From the NCBI GenBank assembly GCA_003520455.1, contig DOUV01000781.1, positions 1-10,242 of the forward strand: a stretch of 10,242 nucleotides of DNA, in the 5' to 3' direction. The stretch is from Chloroflexota bacterium (GTDB lineage Bacteria; Chloroflexota; Anaerolineae; Ardenticatenales; Ardenticatenaceae). Shown one piece after another: positions 1 through 6,170 of this stretch. The notes below the pieces were generated by a model that made no database searches, had not been told where the DNA came from, and worked only from the letters and a program-made list of their open reading frames with translations. A program made the translations under genes and the position numbers. How positions within the stretch are numbered: the stretch's first letter is position 1; every line of letters starts with the position of its first letter.

Positions 1-684
1 CTCAATCTGACCGAGCAACTCCGAAATCAGGAAGCGATGGTGCCCCATGACCCGACCCGTGAGCGCTTGCTCCACGGCAGCGCGCTTCGTACGCAGCGTG
101 CCGCGCGCCAGGTCGGCCAGCAGAGCCGGATCACGCTCCCCTGCCACGATGGCCTCGAGCATCGCCCGAGCGGAGCGCCCCAGAATGTTGGTGGCCACGG
201 CGCCACGCTTCACCTTGGCATCCTCCAGCACCTTGGGCAAGCGATTGCTGAAGCGCGCTCGCTCTTGGACCACCGTGGTGCGGTAGCGGGTCAGCTCGCG
301 GAGTTCACGCTGCTCTTGAGGTGGGATATAGCTCCCGCGCAAGAGCCCAAAATGGAGCAGTTCAGCAATCCACTCGGCGTCCCGCACGTCGGTCTTGCGG
401 CCCGGAACCGCCTTCATATGCTGCGCGTTGACCACCAGGACCTCGACGTCCATGTGGAGCAGATTGAAGACCGGTTTCCAGTAGACCCCGGTGCTCTCCA
501 TGGCCACTTGCTCACAGCCCGCCTCCTTCAGCCACGCCGCCAACCCCAGCAACTCGTGAGTCATGGTTGAAAAGGTCCGCACTTCGATCTGGAGTTCACC
601 CGTCGCTTCGATCCGACGTAGGCAGGCGACCACATTCTTCTTATGCACATCCAGTCCACAGCAGCAGGACGTAACCGGCTCCAT
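1..684 (-). CDS. IS110-family transposase, N-terminal part (runs off window)
   Basis: This is a DEDD-type transposase/recombinase of the IS110 family; established members cut and rejoin DNA using a RuvC-like domain and a serine in a C-terminal domain. The visible 228 residues start at an ATG (complement of 682-684). They show the RuvC-like catalytic set: D12 in GLDVHKK, E63 in AMESTGVYWKP, and D99 and D102 in GRKTDVRDAEW. Basic helical sequence (ERARFSNRLPKVLEDAKVK) follows, and the linker is cut at LLGQIE by the window edge, so the C-terminal domain with the catalytic serine cannot be seen. A GGAGGG ribosome site sits 4 nt upstream of the ATG. No stop or frameshift interrupts the visible frame, so the element may be intact. 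The upstream flank on the same strand is highly structured (see the ncRNA entry), as expected for IS110-group elements whose guide RNA lies before the transposase. Family assignment is very secure; the subgroup is inferred. Confidence 0.96.
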   Translation of the reverse strand, partial: MEPVTSCCCGLDVHKKNVVACLRRIEATGELQIEVRTFSTMTHELLGLAAWLKEAGCEQVAMESTGVYWKPVFNLLHMDVEVLVVNAQHMKAVPGRKTDVRDAEWIAELLHFGLLRGSYIPPQEQRELRELTRYRTTVVQERARFSNRLPKVLEDAKVKRGAVATNILGRSARAMLEAIVAGERDPALLADLARGTLRTKRAAVEQALTGRVMGHHRFLISELLGQIE

Positions 685-688
685 AGTA

Positions 689-694
689 CCCTCC
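689..694 (-). promoter_or_regulatory. Ribosome binding site of the IS110 transposase
   Basis: GGAGGG on the minus strand, 4 nt before the ATG at 684. It supports the start that gives the family-typical N-terminus MEPVTSCCCGLDVHKK. Confidence 0.7.
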
Positions 695-699
695 GTTCA

Positions 700-840
700 T
701 GAAACGCCTCACCAAGTGTCCCACTGATCAGAGTCTACTCTGCGTGCTTCCCGAACGGGAGCGACAAGTGGTGGTGCCTGGGGACACTCAGACCAAACTT
801 TATCGCGGGTTCGCAGCACCAGTCGAGCCCGGTCTTCTTT
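700..840 (-). ncRNA. Candidate IS110 bridge RNA (structured leader of the transposase)
   Basis: Read on the minus strand, this flank folds into consecutive stems. The first is an 8-bp stem with one G-U pair and a 10-nt loop (824-831 with 806-813), extended by a separate 5-bp closing stem (831-835 with 790-794; base 831 can join only one of the two). The second is a perfect 8-bp stem (781-788 with 715-722) that encloses two smaller hairpins, around CCCGAACGGG (750-759) and CAGAGTCTACTCTG (729-742) in plus-strand letters. IS110-group elements are known to carry, upstream of the transposase, an RNA with a 5' stem-loop and two internal loops that guide target and donor choice. Position, strand and architecture fit. 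The ends of the RNA and the loop pairings are inferred; no guide-to-target match could be tested because the other end of the element is outside the window. Confidence 0.45.
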
Positions 841-1149
841 GGTGGGCGCAGGAGAGTTTACCTCATTTTCATCCGTCGTGGTGAACGACGTTCATGGCGA
901 ACTTCATCCAAAAGCACGTGTCGTGCCTGCTTCTCAGCCAAGCCCGGCACCTTCCAATCGTTGGCCTTCTGCAATTGCGGAACTCGGAAGAGCATCATCG
1001 CAGCCCGGCAGCATTCGTGGTCAGAAAAATGCTTTGTTACTGTCTCAGGACGGGCGTGAGGCTCCGAGTCTCAGAGTAGAAGCCTCCAACCACTGTACGC
1101 CTCGTGCCGACCCCGGTAATTGAGAACCGGTGCGAGGGGAGGGTGCCGT
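841..1149. other. Intergenic stretch with the left end of the IS110 element
   Basis: The outer end of the IS110 element should lie in or just before this stretch, but IS110 elements usually lack terminal inverted repeats, so I cannot place it. A perfect 6-bp hairpin with a 5-nt loop (CGTCGT 874-879, ACGACG 885-890) lies here; some IS110-family elements are known to insert at palindromic targets. Short open frames in 894-1123 have no ribosome site or recognisable product, and I do not call them genes. Confidence 0.4.
1134..1143 (+). promoter_or_regulatory. Strong ribosome binding site deciding the start at 1150
   Basis: The purine run GAGGGGAGGG ends 6 nt before the ATG at 1150. It makes that ATG preferable to the in-frame ATG at 1120, which has no such site and would add ten charged, non-hydrophobic residues (MRTGARGGCR). 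Confidence 0.7.
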
Positions 1150-2334
1150 ATGGCGATTCTGCAAGCGCTCTTAGCACTCCTGGCCCGCCAGGCCGGGAGG
1201 CTGTTGAACACCGTCTTCGGCTGGGCCACCATCATGCTCTTTGGGAAGGTCCCCGAAGACCGGCAGATCTATCTCTCGGTCATTGCCTTCGGGTCGGTCG
1301 CCTGGTTGGTGGCGCTGCTCGGGATTGTCTTCCCGAGTGTCGGCACCTTCCTTCTGGCCTTTGTCCCCCTGCCCGAGTGGGTCGATGCGACCTGGGTCCG
1401 CCTCGCAATGCTGGGGGCGACGATCGTCATCCCGCTCATCGTGGGCGTCATCGGGCTGCGCATGCTCGACTCGCAGGACCGTCCCAAGGATGCCGCCGCC
1501 ACAGCGAAGGCCATCCTCAAAGGCTTTCCCTATACCTTGGGCCTGGCGCTGACCCTGATCATGATGACGGTCTTTGCGCCGGTCTTAAAGATTCAGACGC
1601 TGATTCGCCGCTGGACGAACCAGCACGTCCCGATCATCGTGGAGTCAGAAGACTATCTGGAGGTCGTCGGGGAGATTCAGGCGGCCTTGCGCACCAGGGG
1701 ATGGACGACCACCCGCCATGAGGCAACCTGGATGCTCCGTGTGCCCACCAAAGTGCTGACGCTGCTGGCGGGTGGGGCGATCGAGAATCTCGTTGCCGAC
1801 GAACTGACCACCCTGAAGGCGGAGGAACTGGAGGTGCTGTTGCATCCATCAGATCTGGTGATCAGCGGCCAGAAGACCGATGTGATCCAGGCGCGCACCA
1901 CCCTGGTGCAGCAACTGGCCTTCTCCAAGGCGTACCTCACCTGGACGAAAGAGGCGAACGAGTTGGAAGATCGGCTCTGGAGCCTCTGGCGGGAGATGAA
2001 AGCCAGAGCACGGGCGTTCGTACCCGCTGATGCCCTGATGCGGCTGGGAGCGATTGGGCACGACCTGGACGCGGCTGGAGTGCCCTACGAAGAGTGGGAA
2101 GTCCTCTTTCGGGAGAAGCAGCAAGTCGAAACAGCCCTTCTGCGGATGATGGCGGGCGTCACGGATCAGGTAGCAGAGCCGGCCGGCATCGCCGATGAGG
2201 CGCCTGTAGGATCAAGGCTGCCGACAGAGACCCTGGCCTCGCCGAATGGTCTCGTTTTCAGGCTGGTCGGACTTCTGGTGGTTGCCGCCCTCGCGCTGCT
2301 CAACCACATGAGACAGCGATCTGCCAGTCCCTGA
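1150..2334 (+). CDS. Multi-pass membrane protein of unknown function (394 aa)
   Basis: I do not recognise this family by function. The protein opens with an amphipathic or hydrophobic stretch (about residues 3-31). Clear transmembrane segments follow near 40-61 (YLSVIAFGSVAWLVALLGIV), 84-104 (RLAMLGATIVIPLIVGVIGL) and 126-147 (FPYTLGLALTLIMMTVFAPV), with a shorter hydrophobic stretch near 64-74. Residues 150-365 form a soluble domain with alternating hydrophobic and charged sequence; 255-335 is strongly helical and rich in W, E and K. A last hydrophobic helix lies near 367-385, followed by a basic tail (HMRQRSASP). The 'tail-anchored at both ends' layout suggests a membrane-tethered cytoplasmic domain. 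No catalytic motif, signal peptide or nucleotide-binding loop is visible. It stands alone, with IS110 sequence upstream and a GC hairpin just after the stop. That it is a real gene is secure from its length, codon pattern and ribosome site; any role is unknown. Confidence 0.88.
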   Translation: MAILQALLALLARQAGRLLNTVFGWATIMLFGKVPEDRQIYLSVIAFGSVAWLVALLGIVFPSVGTFLLAFVPLPEWVDATWVRLAMLGATIVIPLIVGVIGLRMLDSQDRPKDAAATAKAILKGFPYTLGLALTLIMMTVFAPVLKIQTLIRRWTNQHVPIIVESEDYLEVVGEIQAALRTRGWTTTRHEATWMLRVPTKVLTLLAGGAIENLVADELTTLKAEELEVLLHPSDLVISGQKTDVIQARTTLVQQLAFSKAYLTWTKEANELEDRLWSLWREMKARARAFVPADALMRLGAIGHDLDAAGVPYEEWEVLFREKQQVETALLRMMAGVTDQVAEPAGIADEAPVGSRLPTETLASPNGLVFRLVGLLVVAALALLNHMRQRSASP

Positions 2335-2348
2335 CCTCGGGCCAGCCA

Positions 2349-2374
2349 GGGCGAGACGCAAGCGCGTCTTGCCT
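2349..2374 (+). terminator. GC-rich hairpin after the membrane-protein gene, possible terminator
   Basis: An 11-bp stem including two G-U pairs closes an AAGC loop; its core is AGACGC/GCGTCT. It begins 15 nt after the stop at 2334. No T-run follows, so it is not a classical intrinsic terminator; the role is inferred from position only. Confidence 0.35.
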
Positions 2375-2585
2375 CAGGGAGTTCGATCCACCACCGGCCG
2401 CCCGGCCTGGAAGCAAAGCTTCGGCCAGGCCACGGCCATCCTTCCCAACTTCCATGGATTGGCCGGGTCGTTTGCCAACGTCTGATTCTGACGGCAACTC
2501 GGGGTTGGGGGCGTCTGGCCTGGGCCCGTGCCACCAGCCAACCATCTCGCCTTCCCGACCGCCAATTCACCACCGCCAACCACCC

Positions 2586-2635
2586 AGTCGGCTTCAGCCG
2601 ACTTGCGCTGTGAGCCCTGGAATTCATTCCTGGGC
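2586..2635. repeat. REP/BIME-like pair of palindromes
   Basis: Two adjacent palindromes are visible. The first is perfect, with 8-bp arms and a TC centre (AGTCGGCT at 2586-2593, AGCCGACT at 2596-2603). The second, starting about 10 nt later (about 2614-2635), has 10-bp arms with one mismatch (GCCCTGGAAT and ATTCCTGGGC). Pairs of this shape are common as dispersed REP-like elements between genes in several GC-rich bacterial groups. Only one copy is in the window, so its repeated nature is inferred. Confidence 0.5.
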
Positions 2636-2819
2636 GTCACCTGCCACCACCCCCCGACCTCCACACACATCTTCACCGGCCTGGTCGCGTCCCACCACCC
2701 CCGATCGCCATAGTCAAGTGTGGGTTAACGCTGTGCATCAGGCGCGATGCGTCGCGAAGCGCAGCACCGTCGCCTGTATGCCCAACCCTCGGCCTGCTGT
2801 ACCAAATCTCTGCTATCCA

Positions 2820-3548
2820 TCAGTCACGGGAATAAGGGTTACGAGTCGTGCGAATCAGAATCTCCGGCCCCATCTTCACATTCGGCCCTTGAGTCAGCAG
2901 GAAGCGAACCACGCCGACCACTTCCTCAACCGTCAGAAAATTGCGTGGGTTCGCACCGGAGGCCCATACCGCCAGCGGCGTGTCCACGAAGCCCGGACAA
3001 ATGGCCCAGGCCTTGAGGCCAAAGTCCTGGTTCTCTTGCTGGATAAGTTCCGTCAAGACCCGCACCGCGTGCTTGCTGATGGCATACGCCCCCATGCCCG
3101 CATAGACGAATACGCCGGCTTCGCTGACGATGTTGACGATGTAGCCTCGTTTCCGTTCGCGCATGCCCGGCAGCACGGCAGCGCACAGCACGGTGGGCGC
3201 GTGCAGATTGACCTCCAGGCTGGCGTCCCAAGCCTGCCAATCGATCTCGTGAATGGGAGTGGCGTACATGATCCCGCCACTGTTGACCAGAATGTCGACC
3301 GGGCCAAGCGTGTTGCCCGTCTGCTCGACCACTGCCCGCAGAGCCTGTTCATCCCGCAAGTCGGCGGGTGCGATCAGAGCTGTGCCGCCTCGGTGGCGGA
3401 TTTCTTGGGCGACACGCTGGAGCTCGTTTTGACGCCGTGCAACCAGGGCGACCTTGACGCCTTCCGCGGCCAGCATTTTGGCGATCCCTTCGCCGATCCC
3501 GGACGATGCGCCAGTGATAATGGCCACGGTGCCGTTGAGTGTCTCCAT
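2820..3548 (-). CDS. Classical SDR-family NAD(P)-dependent oxidoreductase
   Basis: A cytoplasmic short-chain dehydrogenase/reductase of 242 residues, the normal length for the classical subfamily. It has the dinucleotide-binding TGASSGIG loop (12-19) and basic residues after the second strand (VARRQ, R38-R39), which suggest NADP(H) over NAD(H). It also has D63 in the PADLRD motif and NSGG (89-92) at the place of the usual NNAG. The catalytic set is N114, S142, Y155 and K159 (AYAISK), followed by the CPGFVDTP motif (184-191). The middle is closest to the broad YdfG-like/3-ketoacyl-reductase-like group; the substrate cannot be read from sequence. An AGGA lies 4 nt before the ATG and an AGGAG lies further up, so the start is well supported. 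It seems to be a single-gene unit: the next gene upstream on the same strand ends 417 nt away. The enzyme class is secure; the pathway is unknown. Confidence 0.95.
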   Translation of the reverse strand: METLNGTVAIITGASSGIGEGIAKMLAAEGVKVALVARRQNELQRVAQEIRHRGGTALIAPADLRDEQALRAVVEQTGNTLGPVDILVNSGGIMYATPIHEIDWQAWDASLEVNLHAPTVLCAAVLPGMRERKRGYIVNIVSEAGVFVYAGMGAYAISKHAVRVLTELIQQENQDFGLKAWAICPGFVDTPLAVWASGANPRNFLTVEEVVGVVRFLLTQGPNVKMGPEILIRTTRNPYSRD

Positions 3549-3965
3549 GTCGTCCTGCTCCTGAGATAAGTCAAAGCGAGGTTGGAGGTTTCTACGAGTC
3601 GCCGCACAGCGCTTCTAGAGCGCCGGTCACGTCGTCGTTGCGCGGGTGGCAACATGGTTCTGAGTAACCCCGTGAGCGGTCGGAAGTTCGTAGGGGCGCA
3701 CGGCCGTGCGCCCCTACGAACCTGACAGCGCCTTCATACGGTGCTTGGCACTCGTCTCGGCGACGCCTTTACGGCAGCGATTTGGTGGCGCACTGATGGC
3801 ACCCTGGAACGTATCAATCTACTCCAATCACCCCAATGCCTTCTGATTTCGGAAGAAGCGTGAGAATGCCGCTGCGGGTTAAGGCGGTAACGCAACGGGT
3901 ATATTCCCTTTCAAGACGATTCCTGGTCCCCTTCGTCTTCCGCGCATCGACGCGGACCGGCCTCG
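3549..3965. other. Intergenic stretch upstream of the SDR gene
   Basis: No gene is supported here. The notable structure is the 36-nt palindrome at 3686-3721. The promoter of the SDR gene should lie in the part near 3549-3650, but I see no pair of hexamers good enough to call. Confidence 0.5.
3686..3721. repeat. 36-nt perfect palindrome
   Basis: An uninterrupted palindrome with 18-base arms, centred between 3703 and 3704; its core reads GGGGCGCACGGCCGTGCGCC. The motif type is familiar as a dispersed intergenic palindrome in many GC-rich environmental genomes. Only one copy is visible here, so its repeat status is inferred from general experience. Confidence 0.6.
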
Positions 3966-4970
3966 TTATCGCTCCAGGGAGGAGCGGTCCCAGCCAGCCA
4001 GATCAGCGGCTGCCTCGTAGGTACTCTGGAGGAAGTCGAGCAGCGCCGCGTCGGGGTCATCGGCCGTGCGGACGTCGTCGTAGCGCAGGATGAACTCCCG
4101 CAGCTCGGGGCTGTAGAAGGCCGCGCCAGGACGGGACGGCACGTCTTTGAACCCGGTGGGCTCGGGGTAGGCGTAGGCGTAGAAGGCCGGGGCCGGGAGG
4201 GCGCCACTGCCCGGCCAGAAGCCGCAACTGCTCACCTCGTGCGAGTAGGCCTCGCGGACCACCCAGTCGGCGAGATTCGAGATGCCGCCAGGGTGCTCGG
4301 GCGCCCGCCGCCCGGAGAAGCGGGTCACCGCCATGTCGAAGCTGCCCCAGAAGAAGTGCACGGGACTGCACTTCCCGATGAAGCGGGAGCGGAACGCCTT
4401 GAGGACGCGATCGGTCTGGGCGAGGATGCGCCAGCAGCGCTGGGCCGCCTCGGCGTCGTAGCTGGCGTGCTCGCGGTCTGCCTCGAAGGGGATTGGATCC
4501 GGTACCTCGACCGGCCTGGTCCAGATCGTAACCTCGATTCCGAGCTCCCGTAGCCTCGCCATGAGTTCCGCGTAGAAGTCGGCCACCGAGCGAGGCGCCA
4601 GGGTGACCCGCTCGATCGCGCCCTCGCTCGTGCGCAGCCCCAGCCGGTGGTCGATGAAATCGAAGTCGATCTCGAACAGCCGCCGGCCGTAGGGGATCGG
4701 GGAGGTGGTGAGTCCGCGCGCCGTCACGTAGAGCGGAACCTGCCACCAGTGGTTGAGCATCGGGCTAAGCTTCAGCCGGATTTTCCCGACGATCTGCGTC
4801 CACATGTGGAGCGTCTCGCACGTGTCTTTCCACGCTTCATATGGGAGGCTGGGCCATTCTTCCTCAACGCTTCCGCTGCCCCCTGTAGGCGTATCTGGGG
4901 CATGGTTCGCCGCGCTCGTCGCGCTCGCGGCGTCCTGTGGGCCCATGCTCTCTGGGCTGGAAGCAGGCAT
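3966..4970 (-). CDS. DUF5996 family protein (334 aa)
   Basis: This matches the DUF5996 family by its characteristic motifs: WPSLPYEAWKDT (about 39-50), LHMWTQIVGKIRL, NHWWQVPLYVTARGLTTSP (73-91), FEIDFDFIDHRL (99-110), PVHFFWGSFDMAVTRFSG (203-220), AYSHEVSSCGFWPG (241-254) and FYAYAYPEP (263-271). The family has no established biochemical role; the many conserved H, W and Y residues in one domain would suit a ligand- or metal-binding site, which is inference. Residues 1-36 are low in complexity (A, S, P, G) and probably disordered. I chose the ATG at 4970 because GGAGGT lies just upstream with good spacing; a longer version from a TTG at 5024 is possible. The start is odd because the upstream DNA also looks coding (see 4971-5221). 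No gene partner is within 400 nt downstream. Confidence 0.92.
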   Translation of the reverse strand: MPASSPESMGPQDAASATSAANHAPDTPTGGSGSVEEEWPSLPYEAWKDTCETLHMWTQIVGKIRLKLSPMLNHWWQVPLYVTARGLTTSPIPYGRRLFEIDFDFIDHRLGLRTSEGAIERVTLAPRSVADFYAELMARLRELGIEVTIWTRPVEVPDPIPFEADREHASYDAEAAQRCWRILAQTDRVLKAFRSRFIGKCSPVHFFWGSFDMAVTRFSGRRAPEHPGGISNLADWVVREAYSHEVSSCGFWPGSGALPAPAFYAYAYPEPTGFKDVPSRPGAAFYSPELREFILRYDDVRTADDPDAALLDFLQSTYEAAADLAGWDRSSLER

Positions 4971-5221
4971 ACGGACCTCCTCGTAGACGTGGCCACCCGG
5001 CCACTCGGGGATGCGGCTGTACAAGAACGGGTCGCCTCGCAGGCCCTGCCGATCCTGGAGGCACGCGCTCGCCCCGGATCGATTGCCCCCAGGCGCCCGA
5101 TGGGCCTGCTCACCGGGTGACCGAGGGTGCCCGTGTCCCCACCGACGCAGGAACGGTCCATAGGCTTGGCGAGGTCATCGAACGAGAGGGACGACAGGTA
5201 CTCCTCACTGGCGGCCTCCAT
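4971..5221 (-). pseudogene. Possible decayed coding segment upstream of the DUF5996 gene
   Basis: Two minus-strand frames look protein-like in turn. From the ATG at 5221 the frame reads MEAASEEYLSSLSFDDLAKP and then turns into arginine- and alanine-rich shadow sequence. Nearer the DUF5996 gene a second frame reads GDPFLYSRIPEWPGGHVYEE and runs straight into the DUF5996 frame. This pattern fits a small gene, or an N-terminal extension, broken by one frameshift. I do not recognise the product. The weakness is that high-GC DNA produces open frames easily, and no good ribosome site precedes 5221. Confidence 0.3.
4975..4980 (-). promoter_or_regulatory. Ribosome binding site deciding the DUF5996 start
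   Basis: GGAGGT on the minus strand (within GAGGAGGT), 4 nt before the ATG at 4970. It favours this start over the TTG 54 nt further up, which has no clear site. Confidence 0.65.
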
Positions 5222-5596
5222 GGCTCTAGCATATTCGCCCCCGGCCAGAGGTCAACCTGCACACGCCGGGTCGATGACACCGAATCATGCCCCGCTTCTC
5301 CGGGCGAAGGCATCAGATGCTCAGCCTGGTCCTGCCCGGCCAGGTAGTTTCAGACAGGGGTCGGCGGTGGCTGACGCGTGCGGAGGCCCTTGTTTGCACC
5401 GGCGGTAGGCTGTATCATACGCACGAACGCCGCTCCTGTCTGGCACTCCCTGAGCGGCGTCCGGCCATTGTGTGTGGCAGCGTGTGGCGCTGCGTTGTTG
5501 GATGGGCATTGTATGCCCCCCATGCCGCCGCGGGGGCAAGGGGCGTTGGCGGCGACCTGGCCGACTGAGACTGTGCCGGCGTGGAAGGGGAATATT
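5222..5596. other. Non-coding stretch with a possible promoter and two hairpins
   Basis: No gene is supported. A promoter-like pair, TTGTTT (5390-5395) and TATCAT (5413-5418), has 17-nt spacing on the plus strand. Downstream are a perfect 9-bp hairpin with a 16-nt loop (5427-5435 with 5452-5460) and a 6-bp hairpin GCCCCC/GGGGGC (5515-5520 with 5532-5537). Together they could be the structured leader of the lost gene starting at 5597, or a small RNA. This is a reading of shape only. Confidence 0.3.
5390..5418 (+). promoter_or_regulatory. Possible promoter (TTGTTT, 17 nt, TATCAT)
   Basis: The two hexamers are each a moderate match to a sigma-70 type promoter, at ideal spacing. They precede hairpins and a ribosome-site/ATG pair at 5583-5599, which makes a once-working leader plausible. 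Confidence 0.3.
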
Positions 5597-5684
5597 ATGG
5601 ATCCGATCACGATGTGTCACCGCCCTGGCCTTGGGGGGCTGCGGGTGGGTTGCACGGCACGGCCGAGCAGGTGGTCCGGGACGC
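5597..5684 (+). pseudogene. Possible 5' remnant of a gene cut by an inverted-repeat element
   Basis: GGAAGGGG at 5583-5590 lies 6 nt before the ATG at 5597. The frame begins MDPIT; a shift of one base gives a short hydrophobic stretch with cysteine, VTALALGGCGW, that resembles a lipoprotein signal. The sequence is interrupted at 5685 by the 161-bp inverted-repeat element. A coding-like tail without a start lies on the other side (5938-6060), so this may be one broken gene. The product is unknown, and the frameshift and lipobox reading are inference. Confidence 0.25.
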
Positions 5685-5845
5685 CTAGGGCGCCGGTCAA
5701 GGAGTCAGACTTCCGAAGTCTGGTGGGGATCGTGCTTGCCCAAAGCGCGCTCCGACCGTAGAGATCGAGGCGCGGACCAGCTGCCAACAAGACTTCGGAA
5801 GTCTTCGCTCCCACCCTCCGTGGGATTCCTTGATCGGCGCCCTAG
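5685..5845. mobile_element. MITE-like element with 22-bp terminal inverted repeats
   Basis: The outer arms 5685-5706 and 5824-5845 pair over 22 positions with only two G-T wobbles; each end reads CTAGGGCGCC inward. Just inside each arm lies a small palindrome: CAGACTTC/GAAGTCTG (5706-5722) on the left and AAGACTTC/GAAGTCTT (5789-5805) on the right. No coding frame of note lies inside. A short non-coding unit with long inverted ends is the shape of a MITE moved by a transposase elsewhere. I see no clear target-site duplication, so transposition is inferred. Confidence 0.6.
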
Positions 5846-5937
5846 ACCGGGCTGAAGGGCCTGATCCAGCGCAAGTAAGGTAGCGTGGACGTGGCGCAGC
5901 TCGAGGAGGTGCGGCTTCGCGTGCCCGCAAGGCCGTG

Positions 5938-6060
5938 GTGGAGGAAAAGCTGGTCCAGGTCGAGGCGGGGAAGGATGACGAGTTGCTCCAGCAGGCGAAA
6001 TGCCTGCTCGATGCGGTCGAGCAGCACGCGCCGGCGGCCGCAGCATTGATCGGTCAGTAG
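5938..6060 (+). pseudogene. Coding-like tail without a start (gene remnant)
   Basis: The frame reads VEEKLVQVEAGKDDELLQQ and continues about 20 more residues to AALIGQ and a TAG at 6058-6060. The residue mix (acidic, helical, no excess of R or P) and G/C-rich third positions look like real protein. Upstream, a different frame (5885 onward: VDVAQLEEVRLRV) looks like its continuation after a frameshift. There is no start codon with a ribosome site. I read it as the C-terminal end of a decayed gene, possibly the one beginning at 5597. The family is unknown. Confidence 0.35.
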
Positions 6061-6079
6061 CATCGGTTGTAGTCCAAAC

Positions 6080-6102
6080 AAAAAGCCCACTCGCAAGCGG
6101 GC
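6080..6102 (-). terminator. Intrinsic terminator of the toxin-antitoxin operon
   Basis: On the minus strand GCCCGCT-TGCG-AGTGGGC forms a 7-bp stem (one G-T pair) with a 4-nt loop and is followed directly by five T residues (6080-6084 on the plus strand are A). It lies about 60 nt after the toxin stop at 6164, in the right direction to end that operon. Confidence 0.75.
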
Positions 6103-6140
6103 GTACTGTGGCGCAACGAATAGGCTTACTTAAGAAGCAG

Positions 6141-6170
6141 TTGACAGTCTTTGGTTGTGGGATCTATGCT
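6141..6170 (+). promoter_or_regulatory. Promoter-like pair pointing antisense into the toxin gene
   Basis: A perfect TTGACA (6141-6146) is followed after 18 nt by TATGCT (6165-6170) on the plus strand. Transcription would run antisense through toxin and antitoxin. It overlaps the toxin stop codon. Whether it is active is unknown. Confidence 0.35.

Larger units (their letters stand above)
2335..2819. other. Non-coding stretch rich in hairpins
   Basis: No credible gene is seen. It holds a strong GC hairpin right after the membrane-protein gene (2349-2374), a further hairpin around 2404-2435 built from GGCCTG/CAGGCC and GAAGC/GCTTC arms, and the REP/BIME-like pair at 2586-2635. The sequence between is C-rich on the plus strand. 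It separates two genes that converge on it, so some of these structures may help end transcription. Confidence 0.6.

Noticed and set aside
37..570. 177-codon plus-strand open frame
   Set aside because: It is antisense to the IS110 transposase, whose frame holds all the catalytic motifs.
894..1079. Small open frame of 61 codons beside the IS110 element
   Set aside because: No ribosome site, no recognisable motif and no support from context; it could be part of the element end or decayed DNA.
2454..3569. 371-codon plus-strand open frame
   Set aside because: It runs antisense through the whole SDR gene and the hairpin-rich spacer, and its composition (P, H, R) is not that of a real protein.
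4057..4746. 229-codon minus-strand open frame inside the DUF5996 gene
   Set aside because: Same strand but shifted frame, extremely rich in R, L and G; the DUF5996 frame explains this DNA.
5842..6096. 84-codon minus-strand open frame
   Set aside because: The plus-strand frame in the same DNA (ending at 6060) has better protein character and codon pattern.
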